Positions 43,950 to 54,200 of a stretch of 64,000 nt of DNA are shown here, piece by piece (positions within the stretch are counted from its first letter, which is position 1; every line of letters begins with the position of its first letter). A program made the translations under genes and the position numbers. The notes beneath the pieces were generated by a model, which was not told the origin of the DNA, made no database searches, and saw nothing but the letters and a program-made list of their open reading frames with translations. Source of the stretch: Guyanagaster necrorhizus (lineage: Eukaryota; Basidiomycota; Agaricomycetes; Agaricales; Physalacriaceae); contig NW_025064881.1 of the NCBI RefSeq assembly GCF_019112545.1, positions 442,309 to 506,308 of the forward strand. The letters run 5' to 3'.

Positions 43950-44950
43950 GAACCAAACAAGCCACAATCAGTCGCTTTTGCGTTGTTTACTAGGTAGCAC
44001 GATAAACCTAGTCCATGGGCTTGGCTTAATAATAACCATTATTCGTAGCAAGTCAGAGTGTGCCTCCGTAGTAGGCCCAGTTGAAGTAGTTCAATTCCCT
44101 AGTTGCAAGGTCTTCGCTCATGTCCATTCTTCCAGACAGTTCCATCCCGTCCTTCTCTCTCTTAGAGTAGGCACTCCTTCACTATGTGCTCACTGCCACT
44201 ACGTGGACAATATGTTTGCCATCCGCTCGGGAACATAGCCATACACTGGAGAATTTCGCACGGTGCAGTAAATTATGGCCAAAATGTTTTGAAAAGATTC
44301 GCCGCTGCGAATAGCCACGAATGCTGACACACGTCGTGCACGGAAATGACAACGTCCAATTCACGGCAGCCGCAGCTAGCCTGAACCAGGACCTCGATGT
44401 CATTGGTCGATGAATATTTTGCACCAAGAACGCACATGTATCCCCGATGCCACGCTCAAAATTTCAGGGCTATGTCGGCGTCCAGAACCAATTGGATATG
44501 ATTATGGCGTTCTGACATATGTATGAGATGCATATCACAACTCGGCGATGCAAATGCAGGCCACGAATCTTTCCATGCTGCAGTCGCTTCCGAAACCCTT
44601 CACAGAAAGGGACTCACTGAGACGCGACTCTGCGTATGAAGGCCAGTGTGTGCAATCATTACGACAGGTGTGTTCTTCTTAAGGTGAGGCAATGATATTT
44701 TCTATTGACTGGTAGGCAGTTAGCCTTCAATTTTAGTTACCGGTCTCCGGGAATGGATCGATTCTCACGTCCGGCATCCCCTCGTGTTTGCCTTCGGATC
44801 CTCCTTACAAAGAAGGTCATATGCGCAGGAGAGTCAGAGAGTGTCCTCTCGGAGATACCCAGTATACGGCCTAGCTCGCTGAGAGCCCTGAAGATAACAT
44901 ACACTTGATATCTGAGATCCTACCGATTCCTACATAGAGACTTCAAGCCT
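43950..44950 (-). repeat. kinase upstream module, left copy
   Basis: Sequence upstream of kinase 1. The same module lies upstream of kinase 2 (about 46,930-47,690), in the right arm (about 50,030-51,000) and, CpG-depleted, at 53,521-54,200. It contains no intact gene. It duplicates together with the kinases and may carry their promoter. Confidence 0.7.
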
Positions 44951-45825
44951 TCAGTCTTATATCTAAACACGCGTTTCAAGGGTCTGCCCCATGACTCAAC
45001 TCTGGTGCAGCAAGAGCAATGGTTCCTGAAAATAGAACCATTCCTCTGCGATAATACTGCGACAAATCAGATACTCCATTAGTGCTCCGAGTCGGTCCCT
45101 ATGAATGAACGAGGTGCATTGACTTCAATATTAATCATATCATATAACATGATACGGCACGACTATCCGAAATGATTCACTTACATGATGATGATAGGTC
45201 CGCACCTGTTTAGTTTCAGTAACTCATCAGATCGAACCCTGAGATCTAGAGTAGGTACCTGCCTTTGGCTAAAATACACTGAGAAGGGAAGCAGGGAATT
45301 ATTGCAAAAAGCCAATGACTCGACCATTGTTAGCCCTTGAGAAATCATAGGCGAGGACAATGAGGAATCCTGTTCTGGCCCAGCCGAGCAAGCGTTGAGA
45401 TGAAATGTAAATCGTGGCTAAGAAAAGATATCACAATTCATAGACCGGTCCTGAATTTGACAGAACGTTATGGATATATCGTTACAGTGTAAGCTGTCAC
45501 TTGCCCGAGGTGATTAACTCGTGTATACCATGCCACTTCGATCATACGAATTGATCCCATCAACAGCGCTGAGATAATGTGAAGAAGAGTACGGCTGGGA
45601 TAATCACGTACCCTGTTTAGTACAAGATCCATGACGCCTACGTCGCAAAGGATCATCAAAAATTCCATGGAAAACCACCGAGTCCAATGATCACTCACAG
45701 ATAAGATGTACAACTGCAGTGCTGCCACATTTCCAGACCTCCCTCCCTCCATAACGTACAAATGGAGTACAAAACCTTAATTAACCACACCCTTTCTAAT
45801 TGCATGTAAAGCACAGCCAGCGTAA

Positions 45826-46495
45826 CTATGAGTAATGTGTCTCTTTAATCTCACCGACATGTCCAGGAGTAAGCGTATAGAAGGACCGAAGGCATGAATC
45901 AATGACAGTGACAGGCTCCGAGAACTCCCTCGCAGGTAGAGGAGGTACACCAGTCACAGTATACATAAGCCGTCGACAGCGGTGACTAAACCCAGCAGAG
46001 CCGCCTCTCGGAGAGGCGCGCAGCTGAGATGTAGTCAGTGAATTGCAGAGCCTTGCGAAACGCGCGACAGCCTCGCTGATCGTAGGTCGCAACGAAGGCT
46101 CGTCCTGAGTCATATCATTCACAAGGGGAAGAAGAAATTGCAGAGGCGGATGGAACTCCTGCCAAGGAAACGTCAGTTATCACTGATTATCGATGTAGTG
46201 TGCCGTAAAACTTGCTATACGGCAATCTTTACGCATTATGTTCGCTATGCAGTAAACATCGAAAGAGAACGGATTCAATCTGGCGGACGGGTCGGCATGG
46301 AGTCTGTTAAGCTCTGGCGCAGACCTGTCGCTTGCGGCCAGGATGACATCGGATGGAAGTTCATTCGGATCGTAGCGACGGGAGTACCCAAAATCAATGA
46401 TATAATAGCGGGGCCAACACAAGGTACGTGTGGTATGTGCTGCGAAACCAGTGTATTTGGCATTTAGGGTTTGATGGATGGGATGAAAGCCTTTG
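45826..46495 (-). pseudogene. 3' half of kinase 2, cut at the inverted-repeat edge
   Basis: Exons encoding IIDFGYSRRYDPNELPSDVI, SAPELNRLHADPSARL and DEPSLRPTISEAVARF to the stop at 45,826 are present as an inverted copy of 48,481-49,150. The match ends at 46,495 in the middle of exon 4, upstream of which the left arm continues with unrelated spacer sequence. It has no start, N-lobe or catalytic loop and cannot be expressed as a kinase. Confidence 0.9.
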
Positions 46496-47747
46496 TTCTA
46501 AGTATGGGATGCTCCCATAAAAGCCAGGATGGACGTTTCTTTGTCACAACAGGCCGATTTGATTAATGTCTCTTCGCGTTTGTCCATTAGGGCCATGTGC
46601 TTCAATACAGCAGGGTAGCCGGCTCCTAGTGCACACAGCTCGACTAACGGACCGCTTTTGTTAATGCTGCTGCGCCTTTGTTATCCCATTTGATTTGCAT
46701 TTCCGAGATATTTCGCTATCACAAACCTCGGGTACCAGTAAATTAGCCTCCTAACGTTCAGTGACTCGGTTCTTGCCCCTTCAAGCTGAGACAAACAAGG
46801 CATCTGTCCCTTGACAGGTCTAATTGATTATGTTTCGTTTATTCTAGTCATGATTTGGAGTAGGGCGAAGAGATGATTTTAACCAAACAAGCCCCGCAAG
46901 AAATCCAGGCAAAGGTCGGTGTTGAATATCATAATTTGGTCACAACAATAACAGTGCAAGTCCACGAGGAAACGGTACCTACTATCAGGGCAAACACGGG
47001 AGATGCCAGGCGGTGAGAACCAATACCTTCCCGCAGATTTACCTTTCGATACCGGCAATTAAATTTCAACGCTGATATGCCGTTGTATCGCCGGCCAGTC
47101 AGTAGAAAATGTACATTGCCTCGCTTTAAAGAGAACGCACCTGTCGTAGTGATTGCACACCCTTACCTTAAGACTCGGAGTCTCTTTCTTTGAAGGGTTT
47201 CCGAAGTGATTGCAGCAATCAGCAAGGAGAGATCATGGTCGTGTTTCTGCATCGCCGAGTTGCGATATGCATTTCATATATACGTCAGAACGCCACAATC
47301 ATATCGAGGTTCCAGCTGGTTCTGGACGCCGACGTAGCGTTCTTGGTGCAAGATATTCATCGAGGTCCTGAAATCCTTTGGCTTGCGGCCACCGCAGATT
47401 GACGGTACAGTATCATTGCATGCACGTGCATCACAGCATTCGTTTTCAAGACGATTTACTGCGCCATGCGAACGGATCTTTGGAACAAATTACTTTAGCT
47501 CTCCCGGCGCATGGCTACATTTCCGAGCTGATGCCAAATTCCTTTTCAATGTAGCAGTGATCACCGTATTGGCAGATGATACTGTGGTCAACGAATCCTT
47601 AGTCTAGAAGCATAGGCGCAGGCGAAGAACTTGAAACCAAGAGGTTGTTTGAAAGTTACTTCAAGGCACCTCGGTCTGACTGATTGTAGATTGTTTGGTT
47701 CCAAAGCCTTTGGCAGGATGGTAACCGATTTTATTTCTTACCTTTCG
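46496..47747. other. spacer of the inverted repeat, upstream part
   Basis: 46,496-46,900 is unique sequence. On the minus strand it holds a 60-codon open stretch ending at 46,498 (VELCALGAGYPAVLKHMAL, then MDKREETLIKSACC), which looks coding but is unidentified. From about 46,930 the sequence is the upstream module of kinase 2, about three-quarters similar to that of kinase 1. Confidence 0.55.
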
Positions 47748-47750
47748 ATG

Positions 47751-49150
47751 ATGACTTTATTCCGCCGAAGGCGTCGAGTGCTGTGGCAGCCCGACCTCTC
47801 ATGGCGACAAACAGAAATGTTCTGGGTGCAACACCAACCATTTCTACATGAATCTGGGTACCAGCTACATCCCAAATTTCACCCAGACTGGCAGCCAAAA
47901 TGGAAGTCGAAAACGGAGATGCTGTTTAGCGAAGAGGCTCGCTTACATTTGGTAGTTCCATTACCCTTTTCGTTATCTAGAGGGTTGATATGCTATTGTA
48001 GTCTCCTGATATCATTGACGTAACGCGAGCCAGAGACGGAAAGCTTGTCGCGTTGAAGAGAGTCTCAAGAGTGAATTATCCTTTTGAAGTCGAATTGGCC
48101 ACATTCTTTTCATCCTCTCCGTTGTCAGATGATCCCAAAAATCATTGCATTCCTATATATGAGGTTCCTCAGTCACTGTACGACCATGACATCCAATTCA
48201 TTGTTATGCCACGGTTGCGGAAAAGTAGCACACCCGCATTCGACACCGTAGGTGAATTCATTGAAGCATTTTGACAGATGTTTGAGGTAAGGACTGATGC
48301 TACTGCTACTACGGCTCAATCTAATGTTTCAGTAGGGCCTTGAATTTATGCATGAAAACTTTGTCGCGCATAAGTCAGTGTTCGCCAGCCCTTTGGTACT
48401 TCACTGTGTTGACCATTCCATTTCACTAGCAGAGATATCAGCACCTCAAACATTATGCTTGATGCGACCAAGCTGTATCCCAAAGGCTTTCATCCCATCC
48501 ATCAAACCCTAAATGCCAAATACACTGGTTTCGCAGCACATACCACACGTACCTTGTGTTGGCCTCGCCATTATATCATTGATTTTGGGTACTCCCGTCG
48601 CTACGATCCGAATGAACTTCCATCCGATGTCATCCTGGCCGCAAGCGACAGGTCTGCGCCAGAGCTTAACAGACTCCATGCCGACCCGTCCGCCAGATTG
48701 AATCCGTTCTCTTTCGATGTTTACTGCATAGCGAACATAATGCGTAAAGATTGCCGTATAGCAAGTTTTACGGCACACTACATCGATAATCAGTGATAAC
48801 TGACGTTTCCTTGGCAGGAGTTCCATCCGCCTCTGCAATTTCTTCTTCCCCTTGTGAATGATATGACTCAGGACGAGCCTTCGTTGCGACCTACGATCAG
48901 CGAGGCTGTCGCGCGTTTCGCAAGGCTCTGCAATTCACTGACTACATCTCAGCTGCGCGCCTCTCCGAGAGGCGGCTCTGCTGGGTTTAGTCACCGCTGT
49001 CGACGGCTTATGTATACTGTGACTGGTGTACCTCCTCTACCTGCGAGGGAGTTCTCGGAGCCTGTCACTGTCATTGATTCATGCCTTCGGTCCTTCTATA
49101 CGCTTACTCCTGGACATGTCGGTGAGATTAAAGAGACACATTACTCATAG
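47751..49150 (+). pseudogene. kinase 2, atypical protein kinase with a nonsense codon
   Basis: Same five-exon plan as kinase 1. Exon 1 starts MTLFRRRRRVLWQPDLSW at 47,751. Exon 2 (from about 48,002) has DGKLVALKRVSRVNYPFEVE. Exon 3 is GLEFMHENFVAH. Exon 4 has DISTSNIMLDATKLY and IIDFGYSRRYDP. The last exon ends at 49,150. At 48,272-48,274 the codon equivalent to Arg in FVEAFRQIFE of kinase 1 is TGA (FIEAF-stop-QMFE), a CGA-to-TGA change at a CpG. Everything else looks kept, so inactivation may be recent, or the stop may be an allele. The gene crosses the inner edge of the right arm at 48,481. Confidence 0.8.
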
Positions 49151-52100
49151 TTACGCTGGCTGTGCTTTACATGCAATTAGAAAGGGTGTGGTTAATTAAG
49201 GTTTTGTACTCCATTTGTACGTTACGGAGGGAGGGAGGTCTGAAATGTGGCCGCACTGCAGTTGTACATCTTATCTGTGAGTGATCATTGGACTCGGTGG
49301 TTTTCCATGGAATTTTTGATGATCCTTTGCGACGTAGGCGTCATGGATCTCGTACTAAACAGGGTACGTGACTATCCCAGCCGTACTCTTCTTCACATTA
49401 TCTCAGCGCTGTTGATGGGATCAACTCGTATGATCGAAGTGGCATGGTATACACGAGTTAATCACCTCGGGCAAGTGACAGCTTACACTGTAACGATATA
49501 TCCATAACGTTCTATCAAATTCAGGACCGGTCTATGAATTGTGATATCTTTTCTTAGCCACGATTTACATTTCATCTCAACGCTTGCTCGGCTGGGCCAG
49601 AACAGGATTCCTCATTGTCCTCGCCTATGATTTCTCAAGGGCTAACAATGGTCGAGTCATTGGCTTTTTGCAATAATTCCCTGCTTCCCTTCTCAGTGTA
49701 TTTTAGCCAAAGGCAGGTACCTACTCTAGATCTCAGGGTTCGATCTGATGAGTTACTGAAACTAAACAGGTGCGGACCTATCATCATCATGTAAGTGAAT
49801 CATTTCGGATAGTCGTGCCGTATCATGTTATATGATATGATTAATATTGAAGTCAATGCACCTCGTTCATTCATAGGGACCGACTCGGAGCACTAATGGA
49901 GTATCCGCCTTGTCGCAGTATTATCGCAGAGGAATGGTTCTATTTTCAGGAACCATTGCTCTTGCTGCACCAGAGTTGAGTCATGGGGCAGACCCTTGAA
50001 ACGCGTGTTTAGATATAAGACTGAAGGCTTGAAGTCTCTATGTAGGAATCGGTAGGATCTCAGATATCAAGTGTATGTTATCTTCAGGGCTCTCAGCGAG
50101 CTAGGCCGTATACTGGGTATCTCCGAGAGGACACTCTCTGACTCTCCTGCGCATATGACCTTCTTTGTAAGGAGGATCCGAAGGCAAACACGAGGGGATG
50201 CCGGACGTGAGAATCGATACATTCCCGGAGACCGGTAACTAAAATTGAAGGCTAACTGCCTACCAGTCAATAGAAAATATCATTGCCTCACCTTAAGAAG
50301 AACACACCTGTCGTAATGATTGCACACACTGGCCTTCATACGCAGAGTCGCGTCTCAGTGAGTCCCTTTCTGTGAAGGGTTTCGGAAGCGACTGCAGCAT
50401 GGAGAGATCGTGGCCTGCATTTGCATCGCCGAGTTGTGATATGCATCTCATACATATGCCACAATCATATCCAATTGGTCCTGGACGCCGACATAGCCCT
50501 GAAATTTTGAGCGTGGCATCGGGGATACATGTGCGTTCTTGGTGCAAAATATTCATCGACCAATGACATCGAGGTCCTGGTTCAGGCTAGCTGCGGCTGC
50601 CGTGAATTGGACGTTGTCATTGCCGTGCACGACGTATGTCAGCATTCGTGGCTATTCGCAGCGGCGAATCTTTTCAAAACATTTTGGCCATAATTTACTG
50701 CACCGTGCGAAATTCTCCAGTGTATGGTTATGTTCCCGAGCTGATGGCAAATATATTTTCCACGTAGTGGCAGTGAGCACATAGTGAAGGAGTACCTACT
50801 CTCAGAGAGAGAAGGACGGGATGGAACTGTCTGGAAGAATGGACACGGGCGAAGACCGTGAAACGAGGAAATTGAACTACTTCCTACGGAGGCACACTGA
50901 CTTGCTACGAATAATGGTTATTATTAAGCCAAGCCCATGGACTAGGTTTATCGCGCTACCTAGTAAACAACGCAAAAGCGACTGATTGTGGCTTGTTTGG
51001 TTCCAAAGTTTTTGGCAAGAAGGCAACCGAATTCTTTCTTTCTTTTGACCATGACTTTATTCCGCCGTAGTAAGCCTCGAGTGCCGTGGCAGCCCGACCT
51101 CTCATGGCGACGATTGGAAATGTTATGGGTGCATCACCATTCCTTTCTGCTCGAATCTGGCTTCCAGCTCCGTCCCAAATTTCACCCAGACTGGAAGCCG
51201 ACGTGGAAATCGAAAAGCGAGATGATATTTAGCGAAGAGATTCTTGGGCATATGGTATTAGTAAAAGATTATTCTTGTCAGAAAACTGATATTGCATTGC
51301 AGAATCCTGACATTATTGACGCAACACGCATTCAAGATGGCAAGCTCGTTACTTTGAAGCGCATCGTGAAGACAGAATTTCCTTTCGAAGTCGAATTGGG
51401 AACATTCTTTTCTTCCTCTCCCTTGTCTGATAACCCGAGGAACCACTGTGTTCCTGTCTATGAGGTTCTTCAGTCTCCGTACGATCCTGACGATCAGATG
51501 ATTGTTATGCCGCGGCTGCGAGAAATGAAGACACCTTCATTTGACACTGTAGGTGAATTCGTTGAGGCGTTTCGACAAATATTTGAGGTGTGTACTCCAG
51601 CTCTCTACGAGTGCAGTCCGATTAAACCTCTGAGAAGGGCGTTGAGTTTATGCACGAAAACTTTGTGGCGCACAAGTCAGTCTTCACTTATTTCGCGCTA
51701 AACCTATTGACCATTCGCTTCCAGAGATATCAATATATTGAACGTGATGGTCGATGCGAGCAAGCTGTATCCCAAAGGATTTCATCCCGTTTATCATTCT
51801 TTAAACAATAACTACACTGGCTTTGCAACGCATATTACACGTACTCAGTGCTGGCCTCGCTATCATATCATTGATTTCGGGTATTCTTGTCGTTACGATC
51901 CGAGCGAACTCCCATTTGATCATATCGTGGCCGCAGGCGACAGGTCAGCACCAGAAATGGAGAGAATCCGTGCCGACCCGTCCACTAGATTGAATCCCTT
52001 CCCTTTCGATGTGTACTGTGTAGCAAACATAATGCGTAAAGATTATGGTATAGTGAGTTTTGTAGCACCCCCACATCCATGGTTATGATAACTGACTTCT

Positions 52101-52433
52101 CCTCAGGAATTTTGTCCGGCTCTGAAATTTCTTCTTCCTCTTGTCGAAGATATGACTCAGGATGAGCCTTCGTTGCGGCCAACGATGAGCGAGGCTTCTG
52201 CGCGTTTCGTAAGACTGTGTAATTCACTGTCTACATCACAGCTGCGCGCCTTTCCGGGCATCGATGCTGCTGGGCTTGGTCACCGCTGTCGACGGCTGAA
52301 ATATACTGTGACTGGCGTGGCTCCTTTGCCTGTGAAGAAGTTCTTGGAGCCTGACACTGACACTAATTCACGATTTCGATCCTTCTATACCCTCTCACCT
52401 GGACACGTTAGCGGGGTGACCGAGATGTCTCCT
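48481..52433. repeat. right arm of the large inverted repeat
   Basis: Reverse complement of 42,520-46,495. Kinase 2 continues without a break across its inner edge at 48,481, which marks this side as the original arrangement. Confidence 0.95.
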
Positions 52434-52442
52434 TGCACTTAA
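51051..52442 (+). CDS. atypical protein kinase, right-arm copy (kinase 1)
   Basis: Five exons, 51,051-51,254, 51,303-51,587, 51,638-51,675, 51,725-52,052 and 52,107-52,442, give 396 residues. All landmarks of the left-arm copy are present: LVTLKRI, FEVELGTFF, HKDINILN, IIDFGYSCRY, DRSAPEM and the C-terminal DEPSLRPTMSEASARF. Differences from the left copy are a handful of substitutions, for example the last codon of exon 1 and the C-terminal residue (MSPCT versus MSPCP). Intact and probably functional to the same extent as the left copy. The upstream module at 50.0-51.0 kb is shared with kinase 2. Kinase 1 and kinase 2 are diverged tandem duplicates in the same orientation. Confidence 0.87.
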
Positions 52443-52764
52443 TTATACTGGTTGTACTTTGGCTTGCAATTCAACAGGATGCAGATAGTTTCAAATGCTA
52501 TATATTTATTCCTTCTTATGCGTCTATTTTCCTGTCAGAACAGGCTACCGAGGCCACTTGATTTATACTAATTTACCTGCGCTGTACATTAAACTATCGG
52601 AACAGAGGTGGCTAATCAATATCGGTTTCCCTCGTCGATCTTGCACCGTACCCTCATTTCGCCTTTGATATACAGACAGAAATAGTCCAACTCTCTCCAG
52701 TCTTTCTGCTTAAGTTCAACTCTGTTTTTCTTTGATCTGCGTGCTGATCTAAAATATTCTTGGA
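52443..52764. other. downstream of the right arm; no gene recognised
   Basis: Ordinary AT-rich sequence between kinase 1 and the F-box fragment. Confidence 0.4.
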
Positions 52765-53053
52765 ATGTCAGATCGTCATGACTCAAATCAGCGTGAATTC
52801 CCACCGGAGATTCCAGACGCCGTTGTCGATGAGCTGAAGGGCAAAAACATGCTCTGACGCAGATATCTCTGTCTTGCAGCGATCTTTACCGTAGAACTAG
52901 GAAATATCTGTTCCATTCCAATTCCTTGTCCAACAAAGCTGACTGCGATCGCCTCTGTGCACTAATCACCCTATTCCCAAAGCTCGCCATCCATTTCAAG
53001 CATCTCCATTTTTCTTACCACAACTTTGGGGGTTCAAGTGAATCCCTGTATGT
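52765..53053 (+). pseudogene. F-box gene, 5' fragment
   Basis: MSDRHDSNQREFPPEIPDAV then VDELKGKNML is the start of an F-box. A frame change near 52,850 leads to LTQISLSCSDLYRRTRKYLF, then DCDRLCALITLFPKLAIHFK and LHFSYHNFGGSSESL. This is the usual F-box plus first LRR block of the expanded family. It stops at about 53,053, where kinase 3 sequence begins. Truncated and frameshifted. Confidence 0.7.
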
Positions 53054-53094
53054 TCATACTTTTTATAATGTGTCTTGATCTAACATTCAATAGG

Positions 53095-53520
53095 ACCTTG
53101 AATTTAAGCATAAAAGTTTGTGTCGGATGAGTCAGTGTTTTCCCAGCCGTTTAGTACTTCGTATTTGCCACTCCGTTCTAGTACGGACAGAGATATCAGC
53201 ATCTCGAACGTGGTGCTAGACGCGACCAAGCTGTATCCTGCAGGCTTCCATCCCATTCATCAATCCCTAGATGATAAATATACTGGTCTCGCGACACACA
53301 TTACGCATACTCAACACTGGTCTTGCTACTATATCATTCATTTTGTGTGTTCTCGCTGCTACGATCTGAACGAACTTCCAAGCGATAGGTCTGTGCCAGA
53401 GACCTTAAGAGGCTCCGTGCGGACCCATCTGCCAGATTCACTCCGTTCTCTTTCGATATTTACTGTATAGTGAACACAATACGTCATGATTATGATATAG
53501 TGAATTTTAGGACACTACTA
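53095..53520 (+). pseudogene. kinase 3 fragment (exons 3 and 4)
   Basis: LEFKHKSLCRM is a decayed version of the GLEFMHENFVAH exon. It is followed after a GTCAGT intron by DISISNVVLDATKLYPAGF, then YIIHFVCSRCYDLNELPS and DRSVPE. The DFG motif is changed to HFV, the region around the activation segment has a deletion, and both ends are missing. Clearly inactive. Closest to kinase 2 in sequence (DATKLYP, FHPIHQ). Confidence 0.8.
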
Positions 53521-54200
53521 TATGAATAAAGACATGGTCTGAGGAAGGAAGCATCGACTCGGTCATCTTGCCAAAGACTTCGGAACTAAACAGGCCACAA
53601 TAGATCAATCCCTGTAATATTTTAATGGCACATTTATTAAATCACCTGATAATTTCTTTGCTCAAGCCCTTCCCAGATCCATTTTCATGAAATAATTGAT
53701 TGCAACATTCCAATCTGATGTCAATATAGCTGCTGCACAAATAGCCAAAATGTTCTGCTTGCTGTTAGGATGGAAACAGAGGACCACAATGAGTCAATGA
53801 CACTGATATAGTCAAATCTGCAGCAGCCACAGCCATGACTCAGACCCTGATGAATAGTTTGAAATAAGAATGCACATGCACCTGAAAGATAAGTATCTGC
53901 CAGGCTGTGCACTTGAGTGAGCATGATAATTATTTGGGGCAATCACTCAAATATCCACTGGGCATCAAGGATGTGTATATGATATGACAGTGTTCTGCAT
54001 ATGATGCATATCATAACTCTGTGATACTGGAAAATATAATGGACCACCTTGGACAAATCAATTGATCTTTTCAAAGGAGAGTTCTGCTTCTAAGATCTCT
54101 GTACACTCAGTCATGTATGATTGTGGCAAAGAGTGCATCAGTCATTTTGAAAACCCTTGATGAAAGAAGGCTACTGTCATGTTGAGATGAGTCTTGAGGT
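53521..54200 (-). repeat. inverted, CpG-depleted copy of the kinase upstream module
   Basis: 53,561-53,602 (ttgccaaagacttcgg, aactaaacaggccacaat) matches the left-arm segment at 43,935-43,970, just upstream of the kinase 1 start. 53,816-53,890 and 53,985-54,025 match 44,355-44,440 and 44,500-44,545. The orientation is that of a minus-strand kinase, opposite to kinase 3, so an inversion junction lies near 53,520. From 53,583 on, CpGs of the intact copies appear as CA or TG. Confidence 0.65.

Larger units (their letters stand above)
42520..46495. repeat. left arm of a large inverted repeat
   Basis: Base for base, this arm is the reverse complement of 48,481-52,433 with few substitutions and a net 23-bp length difference: paired positions add to 94,976 at the inner end and 94,953 at the outer end. 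It ends outside at the stop codon region of kinase 1 and inside within exon 4 of kinase 2, so this arm is the derived copy. Confidence 0.95.

Noticed and set aside
46138..46467. Plus-strand 109-codon frame, repeated in reverse at 48,509-48,838
   Set aside because: Antisense of kinase 2 exon 4; duplicated only because the palindrome duplicates it.
42520..52433. Palindrome as an assembly artefact
   Set aside because: Not fully excluded, but the arms differ by scattered substitutions and a net 23 bp of indels, and the breakpoints fall in different gene parts, which argues against simple misjoining of one sequence.
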